Assembly (NCBI RefSeq): GCF_002024165.1
Contig: NZ_MWQN01000001.1
Coordinates: 3,823,365-3,887,364, forward strand
Length of the DNA: 64,000 nucleotides
Source: Embleya scabrispora
Lineage (GTDB): Bacteria; Actinomycetota; Actinomycetes; Streptomycetales; Streptomycetaceae
Reading direction: 5' to 3'
In this document: positions 9,040 to 17,095 of the stretch, piece by piece
How the letters are laid out: each line of letters opens with the position of its first letter
Position numbering within the stretch: position 1 is the stretch's first letter
The notes under the pieces: generated by a model
Databases searched by the model: none
Told to the model about the DNA's origin: nothing
Seen by the model: the letters and a program-made list of their open reading frames with translations, nothing else
Made by a program: the position numbers and the translations under genes

Positions 9040-9346
9040 CCTCAAGCGCCGGACGGGCTGGTTTTGCTTGGTTCGGATCCGTGGGTTGCGGTTTAACCCG
9101 TTGTCCTCAAGCGCCGGACGGGCTGGGGTTGCTTGGTTCGGATCCGTGGGTTGCGGTTTAACCCGTTGTCCTCAAGCGCCGGACGGGCTGGGTTGCTTGG
9201 TTCGGATCCGTGGGTTGCGGGTGAACCCGTTGTCCTCAAGCGCCGGACGGGCTGGGGTTGCTCGGCTTGGGTCCGAGGGTTGGGGCCGCGCCCGGTTGTC
9301 CTCGAGCGCCGGACGGCTGGAGTCGGGCCGTCCGGCGTTTGAGGAC
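9040..9346. repeat. Second array of 21-bp repeats, 64-66-bp period, ending in an inverted copy
   Basis: Copies of CCTCAAGCGCCGGACGGGCTG begin at 9040, 9105, 9170, 9234 and 9300. The intervening DNA (GGTTCGGATCCGTGGGTTGC and similar) is nearly identical from unit to unit. An inverted copy at about 9328-9346 faces the last direct copy, so that pair can form a long hairpin at the end of the acyl-CoA dehydrogenase gene and near the end of the convergent TetR gene, as a bidirectional terminator would. The period equals that of the array at 3054-3541. Confidence 0.85.
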
Positions 9347-9354
9347 GCACGGTG

Positions 9355-10005
9355 CTACCGCGTGGGGGGCTTCTTGCCTGTGACGCCCATGTAGACCAGC
9401 GTGGAGAGTGCCGGGCGGACGTCCTTCATCTTGATGTTCCAGGATTCGAAGCCCTTCTGGTGGCCGGCCACCGCCGCCAGCATGGCGACCAGCGTGCCCG
9501 CCATCGCGTTGGCGTGCACCTCCTCGCCGACCTTGCCCTTGGCCTGCATGTTCTCGATCGCCTCGGTGAGCGAGCCGGTGACCGCCGTGAGGATCTTCTG
9601 GCGCACCTTGTAGAAGCGCTTGTCGCCCTCGGCCGACGCGAGGTCGACGACGCGCAGGATCGGCTCGTAGTCCCGCCAGAACTCCAGGAATCCGTCGGCC
9701 AGGGCCTCGGCGGCGGCGTAGCCGCCCTTGCCCGCCCAGCTCTGGTCCTCGGCGAGGGTCTTCAGCCGCTGGCCGTCCTTGGCCATGTCGTTGGCGATCT
9801 CCAGGATCGCGCTCTCGACATCCTGGAAGTACTGGTAGAAGGTGGCGGGAGAGGTGCCTGCCATACGGGCGACGTCGATGACCTTGACGTCCCGGTACGG
9901 AGACGTGTCGAGCATCTCGCGGAGGCAGTCGAGCAGCTTTTGCCGCGTCGCCTGTCCGCGTCGCCCGGCGACGCGGCCGTCGACGGTGCGAACTTGTCCT
10001 GTCAT
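9355..10005 (-). CDS. TetR-family transcriptional regulator
   Basis: A 216-residue protein with an N-terminal TetR helix-turn-helix (TRQKLLDCLREML then VIDVARMAGTSPATFYQYFQDVESAI, residues about 20-70) and a helical ligand-binding half. The ATG at 10005 lies four bases after the stop of the SDR gene upstream, so the two form an operon behind operator copy D. That context makes it the best local candidate for the protein that binds the nine CTGACG...CGTCAG palindromes and represses the island until a CoA-thioester or acid ligand appears. Position is analogous to KstR2 in mycobacteria, but the sequence is not obviously KstR2. Confidence 0.88.
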   Translation of the reverse strand: MTGQVRTVDGRVAGRRGQATRQKLLDCLREMLDTSPYRDVKVIDVARMAGTSPATFYQYFQDVESAILEIANDMAKDGQRLKTLAEDQSWAGKGGYAAAEALADGFLEFWRDYEPILRVVDLASAEGDKRFYKVRQKILTAVTGSLTEAIENMQAKGKVGEEVHANAMAGTLVAMLAAVAGHQKGFESWNIKMKDVRPALSTLVYMGVTGKKPPTR

Positions 10006-10009
10006 GCCG

Positions 10010-10813
10010 TCAGTTTACGGGCGCATGATCCGTACCGCTGTCCGCCGCACGGAGGAAAGCGGGCATTTCCCCGCCGCCGTGCATGAGCAGTTCCGCTCCG
10101 CTGACGTACCGTGACATCGGCGACGCGAGGAACAGACATACGTCCGCCACATCGCTCGGATCGGCCATGCGTCCGAGCGGGATGGTGTCCGCGACGCGCT
10201 GTACGCCGGCCTCGTCCCCGTAGTGCAGGTGGGCCTGTTCGGTCCGGACCAGGCCCACGACCACCGAGTTGAGGCGGATCTTCGGCGCCCACTCGACCGC
10301 GAGCGAGCGGGTGAGCGAATTCATCCCGGCCTTGGCCGCGCCATAGGCCGCGGTGCCCGGTGAGGGGCGTACGCCGCTCACGCTGGAGATGTTCACGATC
10401 ACCCCGCCGGTTTCCTGACGGTGCATCAAGCGGTGGGCGGCCTGGGCGAAATACAGCGGGCCGAGCAGGTTCAGCTCGATGATCGCGCGGGAGAAGCGCG
10501 GCGACGCGGTGGCCGCGTCGGTCTGCGGCGCGCCGCCCGCGTTGTTCACCAGCACGTCGAGCCGGCCGAACCGCTCCTCCGCGAACGCCACCGCCGCGAA
10601 CGCGGTGTCGGGGTCGCGCACGTCGGCCGGGGTGAACACCGCGCCGCGTTCGCCGACGCTCGGCAGCGTGTCCGGCGCCTGGCGCGAACACACCACCACG
10701 TCGGCGCCGGCGGCCAGGAAACGTTCGCTGATGCCCCGTCCGATGCCCTTGCCGCCACCGGTGACGAGGACGACGCGTCCGCCCATGTCGAGCGGGTCGG
10801 TGGCGGAGGTCAT
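10010..10813 (-). CDS. Short-chain dehydrogenase/reductase
   Basis: About 267 residues. TGGGKGIG gives the NAD(P)-binding glycine motif, NNAG follows strand 4, and the catalytic Ser and YGAAK (Tyr-X3-Lys) are intact. I chose the ATG at 10813 because GGGAG precedes it; a longer frame upstream is Arg/Pro-rich and non-homologous. It is divergent from echA20, the arrangement of the SDR genes beside echA20 in mycobacterial HIP clusters, so oxidation or reduction of a ring-degradation hydroxy/keto intermediate is a reasonable inference. The TetR gene follows after a 4-base gap. Confidence 0.87.
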   Translation of the reverse strand: MTSATDPLDMGGRVVLVTGGGKGIGRGISERFLAAGADVVVCSRQAPDTLPSVGERGAVFTPADVRDPDTAFAAVAFAEERFGRLDVLVNNAGGAPQTDAATASPRFSRAIIELNLLGPLYFAQAAHRLMHRQETGGVIVNISSVSGVRPSPGTAAYGAAKAGMNSLTRSLAVEWAPKIRLNSVVVGLVRTEQAHLHYGDEAGVQRVADTIPLGRMADPSDVADVCLFLASPMSRYVSGAELLMHGGGEMPAFLRAADSGTDHAPVN

Positions 10814-10901
10814 GGCGGCTCCCGGAGGTCTGCGGTGTCGTGGGCGCCACGCTCGGTTCGTCTGGCGTGGGTCGCTCGGGGTCAACTATGGTGGCAGAAA
10901 T

Positions 10902-10916
10902 CTGACGATCAGTCAG
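10902..10916. promoter_or_regulatory. Operator copy D (CTGACGATCAGTCAG)
   Basis: 15-bp palindrome in the divergent promoter between the SDR-tetR operon (start 10813) and echA20-ipdABC (start about 11028). If the TetR protein is the reader, this site gives autoregulation as well as control of the ring-opening operon. Confidence 0.7.
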
Positions 10917-11027
10917 ATCGGGTGGTGATGTGCCTCTCACGACCGGACGGCCGCGTCGGCCGCACCCGCCGGTACCGGGCGCATGACCGGCCGATCCGAC
11001 GCACGCGGCCGAATGGATCTGGTTGCC

Positions 11028-11786
11028 ATGGCTATCCGTTACGAGGTGCGTGAGGGCATCGCCGAGGTGGTGCTCGACGCACCCCCCGTCAACGCGCTCA
11101 CCGTCGCCGGCTGGTTCGAACTCGCGGACCGGCTCCGCGAGGCGAGCCGCGACCGGCAGGTCCGGGTCGTGGTGCTCCGGGCCGAGGGACGCGGCTTCAA
11201 CGCCGGCGTCGACATCAAGGAGATGTCGAACACTGAGGGCTTCGACGCGCTCGTGGGGGCCAACAAGGGCTGCTACGACGCGTTCGCGGCGGTGTACGAC
11301 TGCGAGGTACCGGTGATCGCCGCCGTACACGGGTTCTGCGTCGGCGGCGGCGTCGGCCTGGTCGGCAACGCGGACATCGTGATCGCCTCGCACGACGCGT
11401 TCTTCGGCCTGCCCGAGGTGGACCGCGGTGCGCTCGGCGCGGCTACCCACCTGGCCCGGCTCGTCCCGCAGCACCGCATGCGGCAGATGGTCTACACGTC
11501 GGAGAACGCCCCGGCGGCCGAACTGCACGCGTACGGCTCCATCTACAAGCTGGTCGACCGGGACAAGCTGGTCGAGACCGCGTTCGAGGTCGCCCGCACG
11601 ATCGCGGCCAAGAGCCCGACGGTGATCCGCGCCGCGAAGGCGTCGCTGAACGGCATCGACCCGGTCGACGTCAAGCGCTCGTACCGCTACGAGCAGGGCT
11701 TCACGTTCGAGCTGAACCTGACCGGCGTGTCGGACGAACTGCGCGACGCCTTCACCGAGGGCCGCGAAGCGGACACCTCGAAGTGA
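11028..11786 (+). CDS. echA20: EchA20-like CoA-dependent ring hydrolase (crotonase family)
   Basis: A crotonase-fold protein of about 252 residues with high resemblance to mycobacterial EchA20: VILRAEGRGFNAGVDIKEM-type first oxyanion segment, HGFCVGGGVGLVGNADI second segment, GLPEVDRGALGAATHL, and a conserved tail with YRYEQGFTFELNL. EchA20 hydrolyses the last steroid D ring of the bicyclic CoA intermediate during HIP breakdown. The start is uncertain: ATG 11028 matches family length, but 11013 and 10983 are in frame and none has a strong ribosome site. It heads a tight operon with ipdA, ipdB and ipdC, the same order as in mycobacteria. Confidence 0.9.
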   Translation: MAIRYEVREGIAEVVLDAPPVNALTVAGWFELADRLREASRDRQVRVVVLRAEGRGFNAGVDIKEMSNTEGFDALVGANKGCYDAFAAVYDCEVPVIAAVHGFCVGGGVGLVGNADIVIASHDAFFGLPEVDRGALGAATHLARLVPQHRMRQMVYTSENAPAAELHAYGSIYKLVDRDKLVETAFEVARTIAAKSPTVIRAAKASLNGIDPVDVKRSYRYEQGFTFELNLTGVSDELRDAFTEGREADTSK

Positions 11787-11821
11787 CGCGGACCTCGAAC
11801 CAGAGACGGGAGCAACCATCC

Positions 11822-12691
11822 ATGGCCGACAAGCGCATGACGCCCGATCAGGTCGTCGCACGACTCTCCGACGGAATGACCGTCGGGATCGGCGGGTGGG
11901 GGTCGCGGCGCAAGCCGATGGCCCTGGTCCGGGCGATTCTGCGATCCGACCTGAAGGACCTGACCATCGTCTCGTACGGCGGTCCCGACGTCGGACTGCT
12001 CGCCCGCGCCGGCAAGGCGCGCAAGCTCGTCTACGCGTTCGTCTCGCTCGACTCGATCCCGCTGGAGCCCAACTTCCGCCACGTCCGGGAGAATGGTCTG
12101 GTCGAGGCGGTCGAGTACGACGAGGGCATGTTCCTCACCGGGCTGCGCGCCGCCGCCCAGCGGCTGCCGTTCCTGCCCACCCGCGCGGGCCTGGGCTCGG
12201 ACATCCTCACCGTCTCGCCGCACCTGAAGACGATCGAATCGCCCTACGACGACGAGACGTTGGTCGCGATGCCCGCGCTGAACCTGGACGTCGCGCTGAT
12301 CCACGCCAACGTCGCCGACGAGCGCGGCAATGCCGCGCTGACCGGCCCGGACCAGTTCATGGACGACCTGTTCTGCCTGGCGGCGGAGAAGGCGTACGTC
12401 TCGGCGGAGCGCGTGGTGCCGAGCGAGGAACTGCTCAAGGCGGCGGGCTGTGTGCACACGCTGACCGTGCACCGCTACATGACGCACGGCGTGGTCGAGG
12501 CGCCGAACGGGGCGCACTTCACCGAGTGTCCGCCGGAGTACGGCCGTGACGAGGCGTTCCAGAAGGCGTACGCGACGGCCGCCGCCGACCCCGAGGCGTG
12601 GGCCGCGTTCGAGCAGCGCTTCCTGAAGGTCGAGAGCGAAGCGGCGTACCAGGCCGCCGTCGCGGAGTTCGCGAAGGAGAACGCCAAGTGA
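11822..12691 (+). CDS. ipdA: IpdA-like CoA-transferase family alpha subunit (ring C hydrolase)
   Basis: A 289-residue class I CoA-transferase alpha chain. DGMTVGIGGWGSRRKPMALVRA near the N-terminus and SYGGPDVGLLARAGKARKLVYAF are typical of IpdA. With IpdB it forms the hydrolase that opens the last steroid ring of COCHEA-CoA, despite belonging to the transferase family. ATG 11822 has CGGGAG upstream and fits the family start; a longer in-frame start at 11783 is unlikely. The end overlaps the ipdB GTG by four bases, so the two subunits are translationally coupled. Confidence 0.92.
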   Translation: MADKRMTPDQVVARLSDGMTVGIGGWGSRRKPMALVRAILRSDLKDLTIVSYGGPDVGLLARAGKARKLVYAFVSLDSIPLEPNFRHVRENGLVEAVEYDEGMFLTGLRAAAQRLPFLPTRAGLGSDILTVSPHLKTIESPYDDETLVAMPALNLDVALIHANVADERGNAALTGPDQFMDDLFCLAAEKAYVSAERVVPSEELLKAAGCVHTLTVHRYMTHGVVEAPNGAHFTECPPEYGRDEAFQKAYATAAADPEAWAAFEQRFLKVESEAAYQAAVAEFAKENAK

Positions 12692-13461
12692 GCACCGACA
12701 CCCTGACCGACGCGACGCGCGCCGACGTGTGCGTGGCCGCCGTCGCGGACTGCTTCCGCGGCGACGGCGAGATCATCGGCAGCCCGATGGGCACCATCCC
12801 CACCATCGGCGCCCGGCTGGCCCGCGCCACCTTCGAGCCGGACCTGATGTTGTCCAACGGCGAGTCGTACTTCTTCGAGGGCGACGCCCGACTGGGGGCC
12901 AAGCCCGACGAGTTCGCCGTGGTCGGCTGGATCCCGTACCGCCAGGTGCTCGACGTGCTCGCGTCCGGGCGCCGGCACGTGATGATGGGCCCGGTGCAGA
13001 TCGACGCGCACGGCAACGCCAACATCTCCGCGATCGGCGACTGGGCAAGGCCCAAGCGCCAGGTGCTCGGTTCGCGCGGCGGGCCGGGCAACACGATCAA
13101 CCACACCACCAGTTACTGGATCCCCAAACACTCGGCGCGGGTGCTCACGCCGAAGGTGGACATGGTCTCCTGCGTCGGCTACGACCGGGCCGCGGCGACC
13201 GGATCGGCGGGTCGTTTCCACGAGATCCGACGGGTCGTCACCAACCTGTGCGTGCTCGACTTCGAGACCGACACCAAGGTCATGCGGCTGCGGTCGGTGC
13301 ACCCCGGGGTGAGCGTCGACGAGGTGGTCGAGGCGACCGGCTTCGAACTGGTGGTCCCGGCCGAGGTGCCCACCTCGCGGGTGCCGTCGGACGAGGAACT
13401 GCGCATCGTGCGCGAGGTGTTGGACCCGCGCGGAATGCGGCTGCGCGAGGTGCCGGCGTGA
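12688..13461 (+). CDS. ipdB: IpdB-like CoA-transferase family beta subunit
   Basis: A 257-residue partner of IpdA. It starts at a GTG inside the ipdA stop (GTGA overlap) and ends by a second GTGA overlap with ipdC. Visible family features are SPMGTIPTIGARLARATFEPDLMLSN-like N-terminal sequence, a GGPGNTINH turn, and the YDRAAATGSAGRFHEIRRVVTNLCV segment. Together the subunits act in the cytoplasm on the ring-C CoA ester. The equal stoichiometry implied by coupling fits an alpha-beta complex. Confidence 0.92.
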   Translation: MSTDTLTDATRADVCVAAVADCFRGDGEIIGSPMGTIPTIGARLARATFEPDLMLSNGESYFFEGDARLGAKPDEFAVVGWIPYRQVLDVLASGRRHVMMGPVQIDAHGNANISAIGDWARPKRQVLGSRGGPGNTINHTTSYWIPKHSARVLTPKVDMVSCVGYDRAAATGSAGRFHEIRRVVTNLCVLDFETDTKVMRLRSVHPGVSVDEVVEATGFELVVPAEVPTSRVPSDEELRIVREVLDPRGMRLREVPA

Positions 13462-14570
13462 GCGGGGCGGACGGCGTGGGCGGAGCGGCAGCCCGCCCGC
13501 ACCCGGCCCTGCGCAACGGCTTCACCGCGAAGTTCGGCGTCGAGTACCCGATCGTGCAGACCGGCATGGGCTACGTGTCCTACCCGAGCCTGGTCGCGGC
13601 CACCGCCGAGGCGGGAGGTCTGGGCATCCTGGCCTCGGCCACGATGACCTACGAGGAATTGGTCGCGGCGATCGCGGCGGTGAAGAAGCGCACCGCCAAG
13701 CCGTTCGCGGTCAACCTGCGCGCGGACGCGCCGGACGCGGCCGAACGGATCGACCTGATGGGCCGCGAGGGCATTCGTGTCGCGTCGTTCGCGCAGGCGC
13801 CGAAGAAGGACCTGATCGCCCGGGCGCACGACCTCGGCATGCTGGTGGTGCCCTCGATCGGGGCCAAGCGGCACGCGCAGAAGGTCGCCGAGTGGGGCGT
13901 CGACGGAGTGATCGTGCAGGGCGGCGAGGGCGGCGGCCACACCGGCTCGATCCCGACCACGCTGCTCCTGCCGCAGGTCACCGACGTGCTCCGGGGCAGC
14001 GACGTCACGGTGATCGCGGCCGGCGGCTTCTTCGACGGGCGCGGCCTGGTCGCGGCGCTCGCGTACGGCGCCGACGCGATCGCGATGGGCACCCGCTTCC
14101 TGCTCACCTCGGACAGCCCCGTGGGCAACGCGGTCAAGGACGTCTACCTCGCCACGGACGTCAACGGCACGGTGGTGTCCAAAGAGGTGGACGGCGTCCC
14201 GCACCGGGTGCTGGCCACCGACTTCGTCAAGCGGCTCGAACAGCGCTCGGTGCTCGCCCGCTATCCGCGCTCGATCGCCAACGCGCTGCGGTTCCGCAAG
14301 CTCAGCGGCGCCAAACTCACCGACATGGCCCGCGAGGGCCTGGCGATGAAGAAGTCGCAGGGGTTGAGCTGGCCGCAGGTGCTGATGGCGGCCAACACGC
14401 CGATGCTGCTCAAGGCCGCGATGGTGGACGGCCGACCGGACCTGGGCGTGATGGCCTCCGGCCAGGTGGTCGGGGTGATCGAAGACCTCCCCTCGTGCGC
14501 GGAGTTGATCGACCGGATCACCGCGCAGGCGAGCGGGATCCTGTACGAGCTGGAGGCCGCCCGGGTCTGA
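13458..14570 (+). CDS. ipdC: IpdC-like flavin-dependent oxidoreductase (NMO/2-nitropropane dioxygenase family)
   Basis: About 370 residues with an FMN-binding TIM barrel: YPIVQTGMGYVSYPSLVAATAEAG at the start, the GGEGGGHTG phosphate-binding loop near residue 160, then VIAAGGFFDGRGLVAALAYGADAIAMGTRF. In steroid clusters this protein is IpdC, which acts on a CoA-bound ring intermediate before EchA20; I take that role from gene order and family. The GTG start overlaps the ipdB stop. A strong hairpin follows the gene, closing the echA20-ipdABC operon. Confidence 0.9.
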   Translation: MSGADGVGGAAARPHPALRNGFTAKFGVEYPIVQTGMGYVSYPSLVAATAEAGGLGILASATMTYEELVAAIAAVKKRTAKPFAVNLRADAPDAAERIDLMGREGIRVASFAQAPKKDLIARAHDLGMLVVPSIGAKRHAQKVAEWGVDGVIVQGGEGGGHTGSIPTTLLLPQVTDVLRGSDVTVIAAGGFFDGRGLVAALAYGADAIAMGTRFLLTSDSPVGNAVKDVYLATDVNGTVVSKEVDGVPHRVLATDFVKRLEQRSVLARYPRSIANALRFRKLSGAKLTDMAREGLAMKKSQGLSWPQVLMAANTPMLLKAAMVDGRPDLGVMASGQVVGVIEDLPSCAELIDRITAQASGILYELEAARV

Positions 14571-14586
14571 CCTGGTGCCACCCCCA

Positions 14587-14621
14587 CCGCCGGCACCGCC
14601 CCTCGTGGGCGGTGCCGGCGG
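14587..14621 (+). terminator. Strong hairpin terminator after ipdC
   Basis: A perfect 15-bp stem (CCGCCGGCACCGCCC and its complement) with a five-base CTCGT loop, 17 bases after the ipdC stop. It separates the ring-opening operon from the transporter gene. Confidence 0.8.
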
Positions 14622-14690
14622 CATGTCCGGCCGTATTGGGCCGAGTTCGCCGGAAACGACCCCGCCTCGCCGTCGCCCCTCGCCGGTTTG

Positions 14691-14712
14691 GGGGTGGGTC
14701 TGGACCCACCCC
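14691..14712. other. Short hairpin upstream of the MMPL gene
   Basis: GGGGTGGGT and ACCCACCCC flank a 4-base loop about 95 bases before the transporter start. It may be part of the transporter leader or a second terminator. Nothing else decides between these. Confidence 0.4.
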
Positions 14713-14806
14713 TGCTCGGGGTCCCGGCGCAGTGTTCCGCGACCGGTCGGCCGACAGACTCGAACTGTCAGCGGGAAGCAGAGCGCATTCAAGAGGGGAC
14801 CTGACA

Positions 14807-17002
14807 ATGGCCAAGCAGCCGGCGACCGTTCGCGTCGCACGATGGAGCGCCACCCATCCGTGGCGGGCGATCACCATGTGGATCGCGTTCGTCGCCATCT
14901 GCCTGGTCGTCGGCGGTGCGGCGGGCACCGAGAAGACCACCAAGGCCGACATGCGCACCGGCCAGTCCGGCCGGGCCGACGCGATCGCCAAGCAGTACGG
15001 TCTGGACGGCGCGGCGAGCGAGAACGTGCTGATCACCGCGAAGAGCGGCGCGCTGGACCGGACCGCGGCGAACAAGATCGCGGCCGAGGTCACCACCAAG
15101 CTGAAGGCACTGCCCGAGGTCGCCGAGGTCGCCGAGCCGATCCCGGCCACGAACGGCAAGGCGCTCCTTGTGCCGCTCACCATGAAGGGTGACGCCGAGA
15201 AGGCCAAGGACCACATCGACCCGTTGCTGAAGGCGACGGCGAGCGTCCAGAAGGAACACCCCGACCTGCGGGTCGAGGAGATCGGTGACGCCTCGCTCGG
15301 CAAGGGCATCGAGGATCAGATCGCCGAGGACCTCGGCAAAGCCGAACTGTTCAGCCTGCCGATTACGTTGGTCATCCTGATGGTCGCGTTCGGCGCGATG
15401 ATCGCCGCCGCGGTGCCGGTGCTGTTGGCCATCTCCGCCGTGGGTGCCTCGATCGGCCTGTACGGCCTCGCCTCCACGCTCGTGCCCGACGCGGGCACCG
15501 TGTCCAGCATCATTCTGATGATGGGCATGGCGGTCGGCGTCGACTACTCGCTCTTCTACGTCAAGCGCGAGCGTGAGGAGCGGGCCAAGGGCCGCGGCCG
15601 GATCGACGCGATCGAGATTGCCGCCGCCACCTCCGGACACGCCGTGGTGGTCTCCGCGATCGCGGTGATCGTCTCGATGGCCGGCATGTACATCGCCGAC
15701 GACGCGATCTTCTCCAGCCTGGCCACCGGCGGCATCATCGTGGTCGCGGTCGCCATGGTCGGCTCGCTCACCGTGCTGCCCGCGCTGCTCGCCAAGCTGG
15801 GCAACAAGATCGACCGGCCCCGGGTGCCGATCCTGTGGCGGCTGACCGCCCGCGCGGACCGCGAGCCGCGCGTGTGGAAGGCCATGCTGCGCCCGGCGCT
15901 GAACCACCCCAAGGCCACTCTGCTCGTGTCGGTGATCGCCCTCGGCGCGCTGGCCCTGCCGGCCTTCGACATGAAGCTGCAGAACACCTCCGACGACGAC
16001 TTCCCCCGCTCGATGGCCACGATGCAGACCTACGACCGGATGACCGACGCCTACCCGAGCAAGCACAGCCCGTACAACCTGATCGCCCTCGCCCCGGCCG
16101 GCAAGGAGAAGGAGACCCGCGCCGCGCTGGACAAGGCGATCGCGCAGACCCGCACCAACCCGCTGTTCGCCAAGGACCCGGTCGAGGTGCTGGTCTCCCA
16201 GGACGGCCGCGCGTTCAAGGCCGACGTGATCGTGCCGCACATCTCCAGCTCCAAGGAGGCCAAGACGGCGCTGAAGCAACTGCGGGACACCGTGCTGCCG
16301 AACACCGTCGGCACCGTGGCGGGAGCGGAGTTCGCGGTCTCCGGCGAGACGGCGCTGAACAAGGACTTCGCCGACCACGTGCAGGACAAGTTGCCGCTGG
16401 TGATCGGCTTCGTGCTGCTGCTGACCTTCGTGATGATGTCGGTGACGTTCCGCTCGGTGGTGGTCGCGCTCACCGCTATCGCGATCAACCTGCTCTCCGC
16501 GCTGGCCTCCTTCGGCTTCCTGGTCGTGGTCTTCCAGCACACCTGGGCCGAGAAGTACCTGGACTTCCACTCCAGCGGCGCGATCATCTCCTGGCTGCCG
16601 CTGTTCCTGTTCGTGGTCCTGTTCGGCCTGTCGATGGACTACCACGTCTTCGTGGTCAGCCGGATCCGCGAGGCGGCCATGCAGGGGATGTCCACCAAGG
16701 CCGCGGTCGAGCGCGGCATCACCAGCTCGGCCGGCGTGATCACCAGCGCGGCGATCGTGATGGTCTCGGTCTTCGGGGTCTTCGGCACGCTGAGCATGCT
16801 CGACATGAAGCAGATGGGCGTCGGCCTGGCCGCCGCGGTCCTGATCGACGCGATCGTGGTCCGGATCGTGATCCTGCCCTCGCTGATGACCATCCTGGGC
16901 CGGGCCAACTGGTGGCCCAGCCGCGTCCCGCGCGTCCACGCCCCGCAGCAGGTCGCCCAGTACCCGACGTACGAGCGCCAGGGATACCAGCGGCAGTTCT
17001 GA
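14807..17002 (+). CDS. MMPL/RND-family transporter
   Basis: A 731-residue membrane protein with duplicated RND topology: TM1 near residues 20-40, a soluble loop to about 175, TMs 2-6 (about 180-345), a second loop, and TMs 8-12 from about 535. FGLSMDYHVFVVSRIREA and MGMAVGVDYSLFYVKREREE are the paired MMPL motifs carrying the proton-relay Asp-Tyr. AGAGGGGA precedes the ATG. The tail ends in a basic, Tyr/Gln-rich stretch. Placement between ipdC and fadA6 suggests export or import of a steroid-related or lipid compound, but no operator copy is directly upstream and the cargo is unknown. Confidence 0.88.
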   Translation: MAKQPATVRVARWSATHPWRAITMWIAFVAICLVVGGAAGTEKTTKADMRTGQSGRADAIAKQYGLDGAASENVLITAKSGALDRTAANKIAAEVTTKLKALPEVAEVAEPIPATNGKALLVPLTMKGDAEKAKDHIDPLLKATASVQKEHPDLRVEEIGDASLGKGIEDQIAEDLGKAELFSLPITLVILMVAFGAMIAAAVPVLLAISAVGASIGLYGLASTLVPDAGTVSSIILMMGMAVGVDYSLFYVKREREERAKGRGRIDAIEIAAATSGHAVVVSAIAVIVSMAGMYIADDAIFSSLATGGIIVVAVAMVGSLTVLPALLAKLGNKIDRPRVPILWRLTARADREPRVWKAMLRPALNHPKATLLVSVIALGALALPAFDMKLQNTSDDDFPRSMATMQTYDRMTDAYPSKHSPYNLIALAPAGKEKETRAALDKAIAQTRTNPLFAKDPVEVLVSQDGRAFKADVIVPHISSSKEAKTALKQLRDTVLPNTVGTVAGAEFAVSGETALNKDFADHVQDKLPLVIGFVLLLTFVMMSVTFRSVVVALTAIAINLLSALASFGFLVVVFQHTWAEKYLDFHSSGAIISWLPLFLFVVLFGLSMDYHVFVVSRIREAAMQGMSTKAAVERGITSSAGVITSAAIVMVSVFGVFGTLSMLDMKQMGVGLAAAVLIDAIVVRIVILPSLMTILGRANWWPSRVPRVHAPQQVAQYPTYERQGYQRQF

Positions 17003-17020
17003 TCCGGCACCTCCCCCCAG

Positions 17021-17055
17021 CGAGCGCGGCCACCGTTCCCCCCGGTGGCCGCGCT
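17021..17055. terminator. Bidirectional terminator between the MMPL gene and fadA6
   Basis: A perfect 14-bp stem (GAGCGCGGCCACCG and its complement) with a 7-base pyrimidine loop, between two convergent genes. Confidence 0.8.
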
Positions 17056-17095
17056 CCTTCGCGTGTGCCCGGCGAAGCGCGCGGGCGGAAGGGGG

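Noticed and set aside
9355-10005. Naming the TetR regulator KstR2
   Set aside because: The position is analogous, but the sequence does not resemble KstR2 by eye and the palindromes differ from the known KstR2 motif.
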